Below, piece by piece: positions 7,926 to 14,535 of a stretch of DNA of 29,727 bases. Positions within the stretch are counted from its first letter, which is position 1, and every line of letters begins with the position of its first letter. The notes beneath the pieces were generated by a model. The model did not search any database, was not told where the DNA came from, and worked only from the letters and a program-made list of their open reading frames with translations. The translations under genes were made by a program, and so were the position numbers. Origin of the DNA: a virus; the IMG/VR virus record IMGVR_UViG_3300025727_000675, positions 1-29,727 of that record. One strand, written 5' to 3'.

Positions 7926-8714
7926 ATGGCTACTAATAGATTGTTTAATATAAGTAAATCAGTATGTGAGAATGACTATACTAGATTCGCTACTAGGGAT
8001 ATCAAGGGTAAACTGCCTAGAATATTTGAAATGAAAAAAATATATAAAAACTTCAAATATATGAAAGATGCAGAAGTACACATACGTAGTCTATCAAATC
8101 CTTCAAAGATGAATACATACGGATATAGCATTAGTGCTCATGCATGTAAGGTAGGAGGAAAATTACATGCCATTAAAGGATCAGTATGTGAGTTATGTTA
8201 TGCCAGAAAGGGCAGATATGTATTCCCTATCGTACAAAAATGCATGGAAATGAGGTTAGAATTGATTACCAATGATCCACTATGGGTTGATGCTATGGTA
8301 TTCATACTGAATAAAAAAAGATACAAGGGTAAAAAATTGGATATATTCAGATGGCATGATAGTGGAGACATACAAAGCCCAGAACATCTATCTAAAATGG
8401 CAGAGATAGCAGAACAAACACCTCAAATAGAACATTGGTTGCCTACTAAGGAATCTGTTGTTGTTAGAGAATGGGTTAAGACACATGACATACCTGAAAA
8501 TCTAAACATTAGGATTAGTGCTTCCATGATAAATGGAACACCAACTCATGTTGATGGTTGTACTACGTCTATCGTAGTTACCAAAGACATGATAGGTAAA
8601 ATTGATGGAACTGATTGTCCTGTCTATGCTGATTCTAATCATGGTAAAGAATGTGGAGATTGCAAAGCATGTTACCTAAAGACAGTAACAAATATTAACT
8701 ATCTGGCACATTAG
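7926..8714 (+). CDS. GP88-like phage protein
   Basis: A 262-residue protein matching the layout I associate with the phage gene-product-88 family. A cysteine motif Cys-x13-Cys-x2-Cys-Tyr-Ala-Arg (C74, C88, C91) is followed by a segment RWHDSGDIQSPEHL around residues 142-155, corresponding to the family's R-x-H-D/S-G-D signature. A second cysteine cluster closes the protein (CGDCKACY near 243-250). The cysteine pattern suggests a metal or iron-sulfur centre. Biochemical function of this family is unknown to me. It sits between mini zinc genes and the MoxR-like ATPase. Confidence 0.7.
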   Translation: MATNRLFNISKSVCENDYTRFATRDIKGKLPRIFEMKKIYKNFKYMKDAEVHIRSLSNPSKMNTYGYSISAHACKVGGKLHAIKGSVCELCYARKGRYVFPIVQKCMEMRLELITNDPLWVDAMVFILNKKRYKGKKLDIFRWHDSGDIQSPEHLSKMAEIAEQTPQIEHWLPTKESVVVREWVKTHDIPENLNIRISASMINGTPTHVDGCTTSIVVTKDMIGKIDGTDCPVYADSNHGKECGDCKACYLKTVTNINYLAH

Positions 8715-8716
8715 TT

Positions 8717-8827
8717 ATGAATGTACAAGGACATACAGTTTGTGACTTCTGTGATAAAGATACTGGAACATTCTACAAATATAAGGGGGGAGATATGTGT
8801 TTGTTTTGTTGGAGAGAGAAAAAATGA
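8717..8827 (+). CDS. Mini zinc-finger protein, 36 residues
   Basis: A 36-residue reading frame with two knuckles (CDFC and CLFC) 18 residues apart, an apparently complete four-cysteine zinc site. It overlaps the ATPase start that follows by ATGA, which both supports it and fixes the ATPase start at 8824. Function unknown. Confidence 0.6.
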   Translation: MNVQGHTVCDFCDKDTGTFYKYKGGDMCLFCWREKK

Positions 8828-9732
8828 GTAAAACTATTATGAAAGATAAAGATATGGAAACCAGCATACCAACTTTGGCAGTTGATTTCGATCAATATGA
8901 TCCAAAGAATATAGACGTGTGGGAAGAATACATACCTATTGGTAATGAGAAAGAACGTCTAACTATGGCTATTAAAAGTGCCAAATTACCATACCTCATT
9001 GAAAGTGAGAAAGGACAAGGTAAGACATTGTTAACTCATACCATATGTAAAGAAAATAAAATTGCATTGGTTAATGAGCCTATTGGCGTTGGAACTAAGA
9101 AAAGTGATTTAATTGGAAGCAAGGAAATCAATAGAGATGGAACATTCTTTAGTCTAGGATTGTTACCTAAATCAATAGAGGTTGCCAATCACTTTGGTCA
9201 TGCCTGTTTGTATGGAGATGAAGGTAGTAACCAAGAACATGAGGTTCAACAGTTATGGCACTCCATATGTGACGGTAGACGTAGTATTGTTGCCAATGGT
9301 AAGCAGTATAAACTGAACAATGGTTGTAAGTTGGCTATTATTTGGACAATTAATCCAGTAACATATGCAGGTGTTAACAGTATGACAGAAGCACTAAGAA
9401 GTAGATTTATTGGTAGTGCTTGGAATTACCCATCCAATTCTGACATGGAGAGTGTTATAGACTGGACAGATATTAGCATTGACTTAATTAAAACCCCACT
9501 TTTGACACTAGCACAAGATATATATGCCCTAAAGTTAAAGGGAGATGTAGAATATGCTCTTTCTATTAGAGATCTTGTACAGTTTACACATCATTATAGG
9601 GAGATTCAGGATAAGATTTCTAAACCGTTAGAAACTGCTCTCAATGAGGTTGTTATGATTAAGTTTAGTGAACCTGCTGAACGTGAACTGATAAGGCTAC
9701 GTATTGAAGATACGTTTGATGTGAAGTTATAA
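8824..9732 (+). CDS. MoxR/CobS-like AAA+ ATPase
   Basis: A 302-residue AAA+ ATPase. Walker A is SEKGQGKT at 61-68 (Ser in place of the usual first Gly), Walker B is LYGDEG with D132/E133, sensor 1 is the Asn of TINP (177), arginine-finger candidates are in ALRSRF (R192, R194), and a sensor-2-like SIRD lies at 247-250. The arrangement fits the MoxR/CobS clade, which works with VWA-domain partners in remodelling or metal insertion. The VWA protein encoded at 10581 is the obvious partner. Such viral genes are often labelled cobS, but with no cobalamin pathway here a cobaltochelatase role is not implied. Start ATG 8824 from the ATGA overlap; 8797 would swallow the upstream mini gene. Confidence 0.85.
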   Translation: MSKTIMKDKDMETSIPTLAVDFDQYDPKNIDVWEEYIPIGNEKERLTMAIKSAKLPYLIESEKGQGKTLLTHTICKENKIALVNEPIGVGTKKSDLIGSKEINRDGTFFSLGLLPKSIEVANHFGHACLYGDEGSNQEHEVQQLWHSICDGRRSIVANGKQYKLNNGCKLAIIWTINPVTYAGVNSMTEALRSRFIGSAWNYPSNSDMESVIDWTDISIDLIKTPLLTLAQDIYALKLKGDVEYALSIRDLVQFTHHYREIQDKISKPLETALNEVVMIKFSEPAERELIRLRIEDTFDVKL

Positions 9733-9974
9733 TGTCTAAAGAATACATGAATAAAAACAATAGGTGTATTTTATGTTTTGAAGAGCCAGAAGATAACCTA
9801 AATCTGATTAAACATCATGTGTCTTACTTTCCAGAACGTATAGCATTTGTTCACTTTGCCTGTCATAACATGATTCATGATCCTGACAAACCACTAGACT
9901 TGTGGATTCAGTACGAACCAGAAGACAGTAAGATGTTCTATAAGATAAAGAAGGAGAAAGAATCAAATGAATAG
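9732..9974 (+). CDS. HNH-like zinc protein
   Basis: An 80-residue protein with the treble-clef pattern of small HNH proteins: CILC near residue 13, a His-His pair (IKHHVSY) near 29, then Cys-His-x3-His (CHNMIH) near 44-49. These could be the metal and catalytic positions of a mini HNH endonuclease, although HNH folds also occur in inactive binding proteins. The start is fixed by TAATG overlap with the MoxR-like gene. It precedes a short basic protein with which it overlaps by eight bases. Confidence 0.65.
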   Translation: MSKEYMNKNNRCILCFEEPEDNLNLIKHHVSYFPERIAFVHFACHNMIHDPDKPLDLWIQYEPEDSKMFYKIKKEKESNE

Positions 9975-10068
9975 AATGATATGGGCAATAAGGACTAGCA
10001 ACTTTAGAACATGGTTGTCATACGGTCTATCCAGAATGTTCAACAAGCCTTGGGAGTTTAAGGAATGA
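9967..10068 (+). CDS. Small basic protein, 33 residues
   Basis: A 33-residue basic reading frame with an amphipathic helix (Trp, Arg, Leu, Phe) and no cysteine. It overlaps the preceding gene by eight bases and the next by ATGA. Such an amphipathic basic peptide could bind membranes or nucleic acid. The case for it being a gene rests on the overlaps alone. Confidence 0.45.
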   Translation: MNRMIWAIRTSNFRTWLSYGLSRMFNKPWEFKE

Positions 10069-10274
10069 CAGATAAAAAACCTGATTTCCGTCTGAGATAT
10101 AACAGAAACTTGCCTGAGCCTAACAGGTTGGTCGTATGGGATGTCAAGAATGATAAAGAGTATACAACTAGCCACTTTGACCTTACTGGGTGTAGGATAA
10201 GCATGTTCTATGGTAATTCCATTAAGCAGGAAAAAGCATGTGGTGCTAAACTAATACTAGAGGTATGGAAGTAA
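10065..10274 (+). CDS. Hypothetical basic protein, 69 residues
   Basis: A 69-residue basic protein with mixed strands (LVVWDV) and few cysteines. Its start overlaps the preceding mini gene by ATGA and its stop gives a TAATG junction with the next gene. No domain is recognised. Confidence 0.6.
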   Translation: MTDKKPDFRLRYNRNLPEPNRLVVWDVKNDKEYTTSHFDLTGCRISMFYGNSIKQEKACGAKLILEVWK

Positions 10275-10498
10275 TGGTTAGTCGTTGCAATAATCTATGC
10301 AATAGATATAGAAAAGCAGGTGCACGTACAACAAATTATCGTAGTGGTAAAATTGCATACTGTAGAAACTGTTCCCATATGTTTCATAAAGAAGATGTTG
10401 TGAAATACAGATGTCCATGTTGTAAGGGTTTAGTTAGAACACATCTTAGAAGTAGCAGAAGAAAAGAAATGCAGAAGATGACGGTGCATAGATATTGA
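10274..10498 (+). CDS. CxCC-GLVR zinc-ribbon protein (copy 1)
   Basis: A 74-residue protein with an N-terminal Cys pair (CNNLCNRY), a central CRNCSHMF and a final RCPCCKGLVRTHLR. The closing Cys-Pro-Cys-Cys-x-Gly-x-x-Arg-Thr pattern followed by a basic tail is one I recall from small zinc proteins expanded in Nitrososphaerota. A second copy lies at 13438-13656 with the same order of motifs. I use the TAATG start at 10274; an in-frame ATG lies three codons upstream at 10265. Role unknown, probably nucleic-acid binding. Confidence 0.7.
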   Translation: MVSRCNNLCNRYRKAGARTTNYRSGKIAYCRNCSHMFHKEDVVKYRCPCCKGLVRTHLRSSRRKEMQKMTVHRY

Positions 10499-10581
10499 CC
10501 AAAACATATTATATAGGAGACCATGAAGGAACTAAAGTATCTAAAGAACGTTATTATGATATATTTGGGAGAGATCCATAA
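10495..10581 (+). CDS. Candidate micro-protein, 28 residues, TTG start
   Basis: A 28-residue frame that begins with TTG overlapping the previous stop (TTGA) and ends in TAATG with the VWA gene. It starts MTKTYYIGDHEG and continues with a charged helix. The double overlap mirrors the neighbouring genes, but the size and non-ATG start keep this tentative. A competing 21-residue ATG frame at 10523 looks less protein-like. Confidence 0.35.
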   Translation: MTKTYYIGDHEGTKVSKERYYDIFGRDP

Positions 10582-12281
10582 TGACTAAACGTAATATTGA
10601 CCTGCTTAGTAACAGGGATATGTTTGTCAAGTATGCAAATGTTGTAGAGGTTGCTAGAAATGCAAAAATAAAAATATATCATCAGGGTGGTGTTAACTGT
10701 GTTTATTATAAGGGAATAAAGGATGGAAAACATCAGTTTAAAATATATTCAGCAACACCTAATGCTAAAGGAATTGAAAAGTTTGTAGGTATCATACACG
10801 AACTGTCACACGTATTGTTTCAATCTCCATTTAATGCAACCAATAAACTATTAGAAGAACATTGGGAACTAGAAGGAGAAAGGTTAAAGTTGTTTTTCAA
10901 CGTATTTAATGTGTTGGAAGATCAACGTATAGAATCACAGATGGGTAAGATGTATCTTAAACATGCTGGTAGATTCAATAAAACTACAAAAAAACTAGGT
11001 AGGTTGATGGATGTGAAATCACTTACAAATGGAAACCCTGTCAATATGTTATTAGCCATAAGATTTCAACGTGGTAATGATATTAAGGAGTTAAAAAACT
11101 TTGATGTGTATGAAAAGGCATTGCAAGATGTTGTATTGACTGACAAGTATGGTGCATTAAGAGTACTTGTAATTCTAAAACCATACATTGATAAATGGAT
11201 GAGTGATAAGGAAAAGAAACTTGAATCTGTAGTAGTATCAAATAAAGATAATGCAGTTATGAAAAAGTTGAATGCAGATACATTTGAAACAGATAAGACA
11301 TATTCAGAAAATCAGAAAGAAAGTAGTGGAGAAACTGATCTTGATATTCCTGAAGAACTGTTACATCCAGAAGATGAAGTTAATAAAGAAACTGGATTAG
11401 AAGTAAGTAAAAAGAATGGTTCTGACATAGTAAATGAAATATTTAAATCATTAAGAGATGATGGTACTGTAAAGAATCCACCAAAGAACGTGGAATACAT
11501 TGATAGACATCCAGAATTGGTATCTATTAACTTGAAAACAGCAAAAGGCATGTCAAAAATATTCAAGATACTGATGATGAGAAGTAAAGAATTTGTTGAT
11601 TATGATGGGGATGAAATAGACGTTGAATCATATGTAGAAGGAATTATACGTGGAAATGATATGGGTAGATGCCGTCTCAATAAGAAACAAACTCATGGCG
11701 TGTCAATAGTTGTATCAATAGATGGATCTTATAGTATGTCAGGCAGTAAAATTCTAATTGCTAGAGAAATGGTTGCAACCATGTTTGAATCTGTTAAACA
11801 CTTGGATACTGTTGATATCAGAGCTAATATCTGGAGTGGTAACATATATGGTAAGATTGGAATAACTGAAGTTAACAGTCAAGAAGATGTCAAATATATC
11901 GGGCTTAATGTTAAGGGTACTGCATATAACACAACTCCTACACATATAGCATTAGACCATAGCAGTTTAATGCTTAAACAAATGAAAGGAGACAGAAAAC
12001 TGTTAATAATAATTACAGATGGAGCACCTAATCACTATAATGCTGGTTATCATGTAAGTATTGAATCGTATATCAAGACATGTAAAAAATCACTATTTAA
12101 AGCAATGAATGTCACACCAAACATAATGTGTGTTGTTGTACAAGATAATAGGTACTTTAAATACAACTCAATTAGAGCATTATTCAAGCCTAGTAAGATG
12201 ATGAATGTTAATAATATGGGTGAGGCATCCGAAAGAGTTATAAAGAGATTTAAAAAAATGATTATTAACAACATTGTCTGA
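10581..12281 (+). CDS. CobT-like VWA protein with HExxH site
   Basis: A 566-residue protein with two recognisable parts. Near the N-terminus is HELSH (73-77), an HExxH metal-binding motif, followed by NVLEDQRIE (110-118), which resembles the conserved L-E-D-x-R-I-E of CobT-type proteins. The middle (about 210-310) is charged and probably flexible, as in CobT. The C-terminal VWA domain has a complete MIDAS: DGSYS (D381, S383, S385), a Thr in NTTPT (around 452) and ITDG with D480. With the MoxR-like ATPase upstream it should form an ATP-driven remodelling pair. Whether the HExxH site is a working peptidase cannot be told from sequence. Start at TAATG. Confidence 0.8.
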   Translation: MTKRNIDLLSNRDMFVKYANVVEVARNAKIKIYHQGGVNCVYYKGIKDGKHQFKIYSATPNAKGIEKFVGIIHELSHVLFQSPFNATNKLLEEHWELEGERLKLFFNVFNVLEDQRIESQMGKMYLKHAGRFNKTTKKLGRLMDVKSLTNGNPVNMLLAIRFQRGNDIKELKNFDVYEKALQDVVLTDKYGALRVLVILKPYIDKWMSDKEKKLESVVVSNKDNAVMKKLNADTFETDKTYSENQKESSGETDLDIPEELLHPEDEVNKETGLEVSKKNGSDIVNEIFKSLRDDGTVKNPPKNVEYIDRHPELVSINLKTAKGMSKIFKILMMRSKEFVDYDGDEIDVESYVEGIIRGNDMGRCRLNKKQTHGVSIVVSIDGSYSMSGSKILIAREMVATMFESVKHLDTVDIRANIWSGNIYGKIGITEVNSQEDVKYIGLNVKGTAYNTTPTHIALDHSSLMLKQMKGDRKLLIIITDGAPNHYNAGYHVSIESYIKTCKKSLFKAMNVTPNIMCVVVQDNRYFKYNSIRALFKPSKMMNVNNMGEASERVIKRFKKMIINNIV

Positions 12282-12450
12282 AAAAGATCGCATAATAAAG
12301 AAGGTAAAAAGGCTTGAAGCGTTATTATTCATACCGTTCTGTCATGAAACGGATGAGGAACTCGAAAAAAGGCATAGTGATGGATTATTAATGAATTATC
12401 TTAGAACATTAGAAAAATTAAAGGTAGAGCAATCTAATGACCTTAAGTGA
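12274..12450 (+). CDS. Small helical protein, 58 residues, TTG start
   Basis: A 58-residue reading frame with TTG start overlapping the end of the VWA gene by eight bases and overlapping the next gene by 14. It is lysine/glutamate-rich and helical, with one Pro-Phe-Cys-His turn (IPFCHETDEEL) and a C-terminal leucine heptad. It fills what would otherwise be an empty gap. Function unknown. Confidence 0.5.
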   Translation: MSEKDRIIKKVKRLEALLFIPFCHETDEELEKRHSDGLLMNYLRTLEKLKVEQSNDLK

Positions 12451-12697
12451 TAGAGAGAGATTCATACTACATACAATGTCTGTGATGGTTGTGGACACTA
12501 TGGTAAAAAAAGTACAAGCAGATAAGAATATCATGGATGGCACTGTAGCATTATCAGTTGAGGAACTGATAGACATTATGAATGACATAGGAAGAGGTAG
12601 ATGTAGATCTCTAAGCAGACTTGATATAAGCACACTTTATGAAGAAATACATGAAGAAATGATGCTTGGTGTAGAGATACATAAAGGCAACATATAA
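12437..12697 (+). CDS. Hypothetical helical protein, 86 residues
   Basis: An 86-residue helical protein: Met/Val-rich first helix, then an acidic segment and an Arg-rich turn (GRGRCRSLSRLD) followed by an acidic helix. The layout could be a small helix-turn-helix, with GRCRSLSRLDISTLYEEI as recognition region, but this is weak. It overlaps the preceding small gene. A TATA-like sequence begins at its stop codon. Confidence 0.55.
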   Translation: MTLSDRERFILHTMSVMVVDTMVKKVQADKNIMDGTVALSVEELIDIMNDIGRGRCRSLSRLDISTLYEEIHEEMMLGVEIHKGNI

Positions 12698-12701
12698 ATA
12701 T
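12694..12701 (+). promoter_or_regulatory. Internal archaeal TATA box
   Basis: TATAAATA directly after the stop at 12697 lies about 25 bases before an ATG at 12723. It would restart transcription for the last zinc-protein genes of the left arm. Confidence 0.5.
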
Positions 12702-12710
12702 TTCATTGAT

Positions 12711-12845
12711 ATGACTATTGTTATGATTTGTAATATTTGTGCATTAGAGATGACTACTCATAAATATGAAGAACTTGACGTATGTGACGAGTGCCAAGTA
12801 CTAATAGATAAAGAACTTGCAAAACCTGTAGTAAAACAAGAATGA
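12711..12845 (+). CDS. Mini zinc-ribbon protein, about 44 residues
   Basis: A 44-residue frame with CNIC and CDEC knuckles 18 residues apart, a minimal zinc ribbon with an acidic tail. If the TATA box at 12694-12701 is used, the true start is the internal ATG at 12723, giving a 40-residue protein beginning MICNIC, similar in form to the mini ribbon at 7797. It overlaps the next gene by ATGA. Confidence 0.6.
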   Translation: MTIVMICNICALEMTTHKYEELDVCDECQVLIDKELAKPVVKQE

Positions 12846-13417
12846 CACCACCTGACAAAGAAGTATGGAATGGAGACTATACCTGTATTAATATAGAGTG
12901 TGATAAAAACATACCTGCACATATTGTAGAAAAACAACACACACATCCAAAAAACAGGGTTTGTTCATCATGTAAGTCATCACCAATTATTAGATGGAAA
13001 TGTATAGGATGTGACAGTATTATAAGTAACAATACAAAAAGAACAGGTACATTTTACTGTTCTGTTATGTGTAGACAGCATAGTTATCATGTTAGAAAAT
13101 ATGCTAAAGTTGTTAAACCTGTAATAATTAAAAATATCAGGGGTTGTCAATACTGTTGTAAAATATTAACACATGATTATGCTTTAAAATATTGTGATAA
13201 CAAGTGTCGTAGTGAACATAGAAAGTTAGAGGAACATAGGAAACTGTACAGGGCAGATATGATTAAACGTGCAAATGCAAGGATGTTGGCTAAGAATCCA
13301 AACTATGACAAGGAGAAAAGAGTCAAACATAAAGAGAAACAACAACTGTATCAGAAACGTAGGTATAATGTACTGAAACTAGTAAAAAAAGTACGTGATA
13401 GGCAAACACATATATAA
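12842..13417 (+). CDS. Multi-zinc-finger basic protein
   Basis: A 191-residue protein built from several zinc modules. There is an N-terminal Cys-x4-Cys, a CSSC knuckle, then two copies of a module with the pattern Cys-x2-Cys ... Tyr-Cys-x3-Cys-Arg: CIGC to YCSVMCR, and CQYC to YCDNKCR. The last 60 residues are very basic and helical (Lys/Arg-rich). The layout suggests nucleic-acid binding. The same module recurs at the N-terminus of the frameshifted RNase H gene (25478-25615). The start overlaps the preceding gene by ATGA. Confidence 0.7.
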   Translation: MTPPDKEVWNGDYTCINIECDKNIPAHIVEKQHTHPKNRVCSSCKSSPIIRWKCIGCDSIISNNTKRTGTFYCSVMCRQHSYHVRKYAKVVKPVIIKNIRGCQYCCKILTHDYALKYCDNKCRSEHRKLEEHRKLYRADMIKRANARMLAKNPNYDKEKRVKHKEKQQLYQKRRYNVLKLVKKVRDRQTHI

Positions 13418-13420
13418 TAC
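13408..13420 (+). promoter_or_regulatory. Probable TATA box for the last left-arm gene
   Basis: ACATATATAATAC is centred about 24 bases before the GTG at 13438. A second TATA-like sequence at 13421-13430 is too close to that start. Assignment is tentative because the region is a continuous AT run. Confidence 0.4.
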
Positions 13421-13437
13421 TATATATAAGTAACTAT

Positions 13438-13656
13438 GTGTGTAATGGGTATTGTAATCTATATGTACATAAAATAAATGAGAATAATCACTACTGCCAG
13501 AAATGTTCAACATTCATTCCTGCATCATATTTATATAAAGAGAATAAAAAACTTGGTAGATTAAGATGTAATTGTTGTCATGGGTTAGTTAGACATAAAA
13601 CCAGAATTTATAAGATGAATGTTATGCCTAGCAGTATTCTTCTGCCCACAACATAG
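13438..13656 (+). CDS. CxCC-GLVR zinc-ribbon protein (copy 2)
   Basis: A 72-residue paralogue of the protein at 10274. It shares the N-terminal Cys-x3-Cys (CNGYC), the central YCQKCSTFI, and the closing RCNCCHGLVRHK with basic tail. No ATG precedes the first cysteine in frame, so a GTG start at 13438 is used. Its 3' end overlaps the convergent mini metalloprotease gene by 29 bases, so the last residues after the ribbon may be unimportant. Role unknown; family appears typical of Nitrososphaerota elements. Confidence 0.65.
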   Translation: MCNGYCNLYVHKINENNHYCQKCSTFIPASYLYKENKKLGRLRCNCCHGLVRHKTRIYKMNVMPSSILLPTT

Positions 13657-13849
13657 CAAAAATCAATCTTTCTTCCTGATCATCATCTAGACACTCTTCC
13701 TTTACACAATAATGTAGATATTCATGTGTTATTGTACTTAGTAAATCAGCCATATTCTCATGTTTATTTAAGTAAATTACTATTCTATCACTTGCATGGT
13801 AATATTCACCATGATCCTCTCCAACTATCCTAAACGTAGAACTTACCAT
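13628..13849 (-). CDS. Mini HExxH metalloprotease-like protein
   Basis: A 73-residue protein with HEYLH at 42-46, the zinc-binding motif of metallopeptidases, followed by a Glu-rich helix (DDDQEERLIF) that could provide the third ligand. An N-terminal strand pair precedes the active helix, as in the minimal core of SprT, ImmA/IrrE or similar families. It is much shorter than characterised enzymes, so it may act as a stand-alone core or need a partner. A TATA-like sequence 26 bases upstream points to leaderless expression. Confidence 0.65.
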   Translation of the reverse strand: MVSSTFRIVGEDHGEYYHASDRIVIYLNKHENMADLLSTITHEYLHYCVKEECLDDDQEERLIFAMLWAEEYC

Positions 13850-13870
13850 GACATTTATGAATATTAATAA

Positions 13871-13878
13871 TATTTAAT
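13871..13878 (-). promoter_or_regulatory. TATA box of mini metalloprotease gene
   Basis: On the minus strand TTAAATA is centred about 26 bases before the ATG whose first base is 13849. This matches the spacing seen for other leaderless genes in the window. Confidence 0.45.
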
Positions 13879-13892
13879 TATAGTGTATGAAT

Positions 13893-14010
13893 CTAGTCAT
13901 GAATACTAATAACGGAAAGAAATGATGTATCGACATTCTTTCTCCTTCCATCAGGCTAAGTCGGACTCTAATCTATCTTAGACGTTTCCGAGAAACCTAT
14001 TATTGATAAT
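13893..14010. ncRNA. Candidate structured RNA island
   Basis: A non-coding stretch dense in inverted repeats inside very AT-rich DNA. There is a hairpin with arms GAAAGAAATG / CATTCTTTC (13915-13942, one bulge), interleaved pairs CTAAG/CTTAG and TCGGA/TCCGA (about 13954-13992), and a small GTTTC-CGA-GAAAC hairpin overlapping the last. A minus-strand TATA-like run (about 14018-14034) would start a transcript near 14000, right before the GTTTCTCGGAAAC hairpin. Transcription from the plus strand cannot be excluded. It is not a tRNA and fits no ribozyme I can recall. Confidence 0.35.
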
Positions 14011-14011
14011 T

Positions 14012-14038
14012 ATGACTATTATATATATTTATAGTCAT
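14012..14038. repeat. Imperfect palindrome with internal TATA-like run
   Basis: ATGACTAT and ATAGTCAT form an 8-bp perfect inverted repeat around an 11-base AT run. It overlaps the stop codon of the 37-residue zinc gene. It could be a terminator-like or operator element, and its core resembles a TATA box for the candidate RNA at 13893-14010. Confidence 0.5.
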
Positions 14039-14148
14039 TTCAACTCCCCATGCTCTTCACAATGGTATATTAAACCTCTCTCAATGTCTCTACCACTAGA
14101 ATTATAACTAAGATCTTTGCATTCTTTATAGCATTTAGGACACTTCAT
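14035..14148 (-). CDS. Mini zinc protein, 37 residues
   Basis: A 37-residue frame starting MKCPKCYKEC and ending with a Cys-x3-His cluster (HCEEHGE), so four or more zinc ligands are present. It overlaps the upstream 36-residue gene by ATGA and its stop lies inside the palindrome at 14012-14038. Function unknown. Confidence 0.6.
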   Translation of the reverse strand: MKCPKCYKECKDLSYNSSGRDIERGLIYHCEEHGELK

Positions 14149-14255
14149 TCATTATCCCCACAATCTTTACAAGTATCAGGATTAATACAAACTGGATTAT
14201 GATTACCATCTCTGGTAGGATGTTCACTATTACGTTTTCTAATAGTTCTTGTCAT
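14145..14255 (-). CDS. Mini cysteine protein, 36 residues
   Basis: A 36-residue frame with a basic N-terminus (MTRTIRKRNS), then a compact Cys-x5-Cys-x2-Cys cluster (VCINPDTCKDCG) that could bind a metal together with His. A TATA-like sequence lies about 25 bases upstream, so it probably begins its own leaderless transcript with the following 37-residue gene, which it overlaps by ATGA. Confidence 0.55.
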   Translation of the reverse strand: MTRTIRKRNSEHPTRDGNHNPVCINPDTCKDCGDNE

Positions 14256-14274
14256 GTAAAGTGTATACATGCAT

Positions 14275-14284
14275 AATATTTTAA
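14275..14284 (-). promoter_or_regulatory. TATA box for the 36-37 residue gene pair
   Basis: Minus-strand TTAAAATATT is centred about 25 bases before the ATG at 14255, between this gene pair and the stop of the preceding mini gene at 14294. Confidence 0.45.
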
Positions 14285-14293
14285 TATTCCTGT

Positions 14294-14401
14294 CTAATCA
14301 AATACACCATCAGAGCAATCTACTACTGCTCCACAGTTAGGACATATTTGGTGACATACTGTCATCTTATCCATCTCTTCGTTACAACGCTGACACTTCA
14401 T
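14294..14401 (-). CDS. Mini zinc-ribbon protein, 35 residues
   Basis: A 35-residue frame with CQRC at 3-6 and CPNCG near 20-24, a complete four-cysteine ribbon, with a further Cys-x3-His between. The start overlaps the previous gene's stop by ATGA. Function unknown. Confidence 0.6.
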   Translation of the reverse strand: MKCQRCNEEMDKMTVCHQICPNCGAVVDCSDGVFD

Positions 14402-14535
14402 AACTTAATGCTTTTGGTTAAGTTTTGATTGATCCCCATGTAGTGACATTTGAAGCAATGCTGGGATGATTCCCAACAATGCTTTCCTGTGCAACCACAA
14501 GATTTAAAAGTTTCATAACATAATTTGCATCTCAT
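14398..14535 (-). CDS. Mini cysteine/histidine protein, 45 residues
   Basis: A 45-residue frame with eight cysteines and several histidines: CKLC, CGC-x4-HC, and HCFKCH. The ligand count would support two zinc ions. It is joined to its neighbours by TAATG upstream and ATGA downstream. No family is recognised. Confidence 0.6.
   Translation of the reverse strand: MRCKLCYETFKSCGCTGKHCWESSQHCFKCHYMGINQNLTKSIKL

Noticed and set aside
10523-10588. 21-residue ATG frame before the VWA gene
   Set aside because: Overlaps the VWA start and conflicts with the 28-residue TTG frame, whose junctions are better.
8824-12281. Cobalamin synthesis genes (cobS/cobT)
   Set aside because: The proteins share the MoxR and VWA architecture, but no other cobalamin gene is present and the MoxR-VWA pair is used in many other systems. 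I name only the architecture.
13893-14010. tRNA or hammerhead ribozyme
   Set aside because: A CTGATGG stretch and a GTTTC/GAAAC hairpin recall these, but there is no acceptor stem or T-loop consensus, and the conserved hammerhead core is incomplete.
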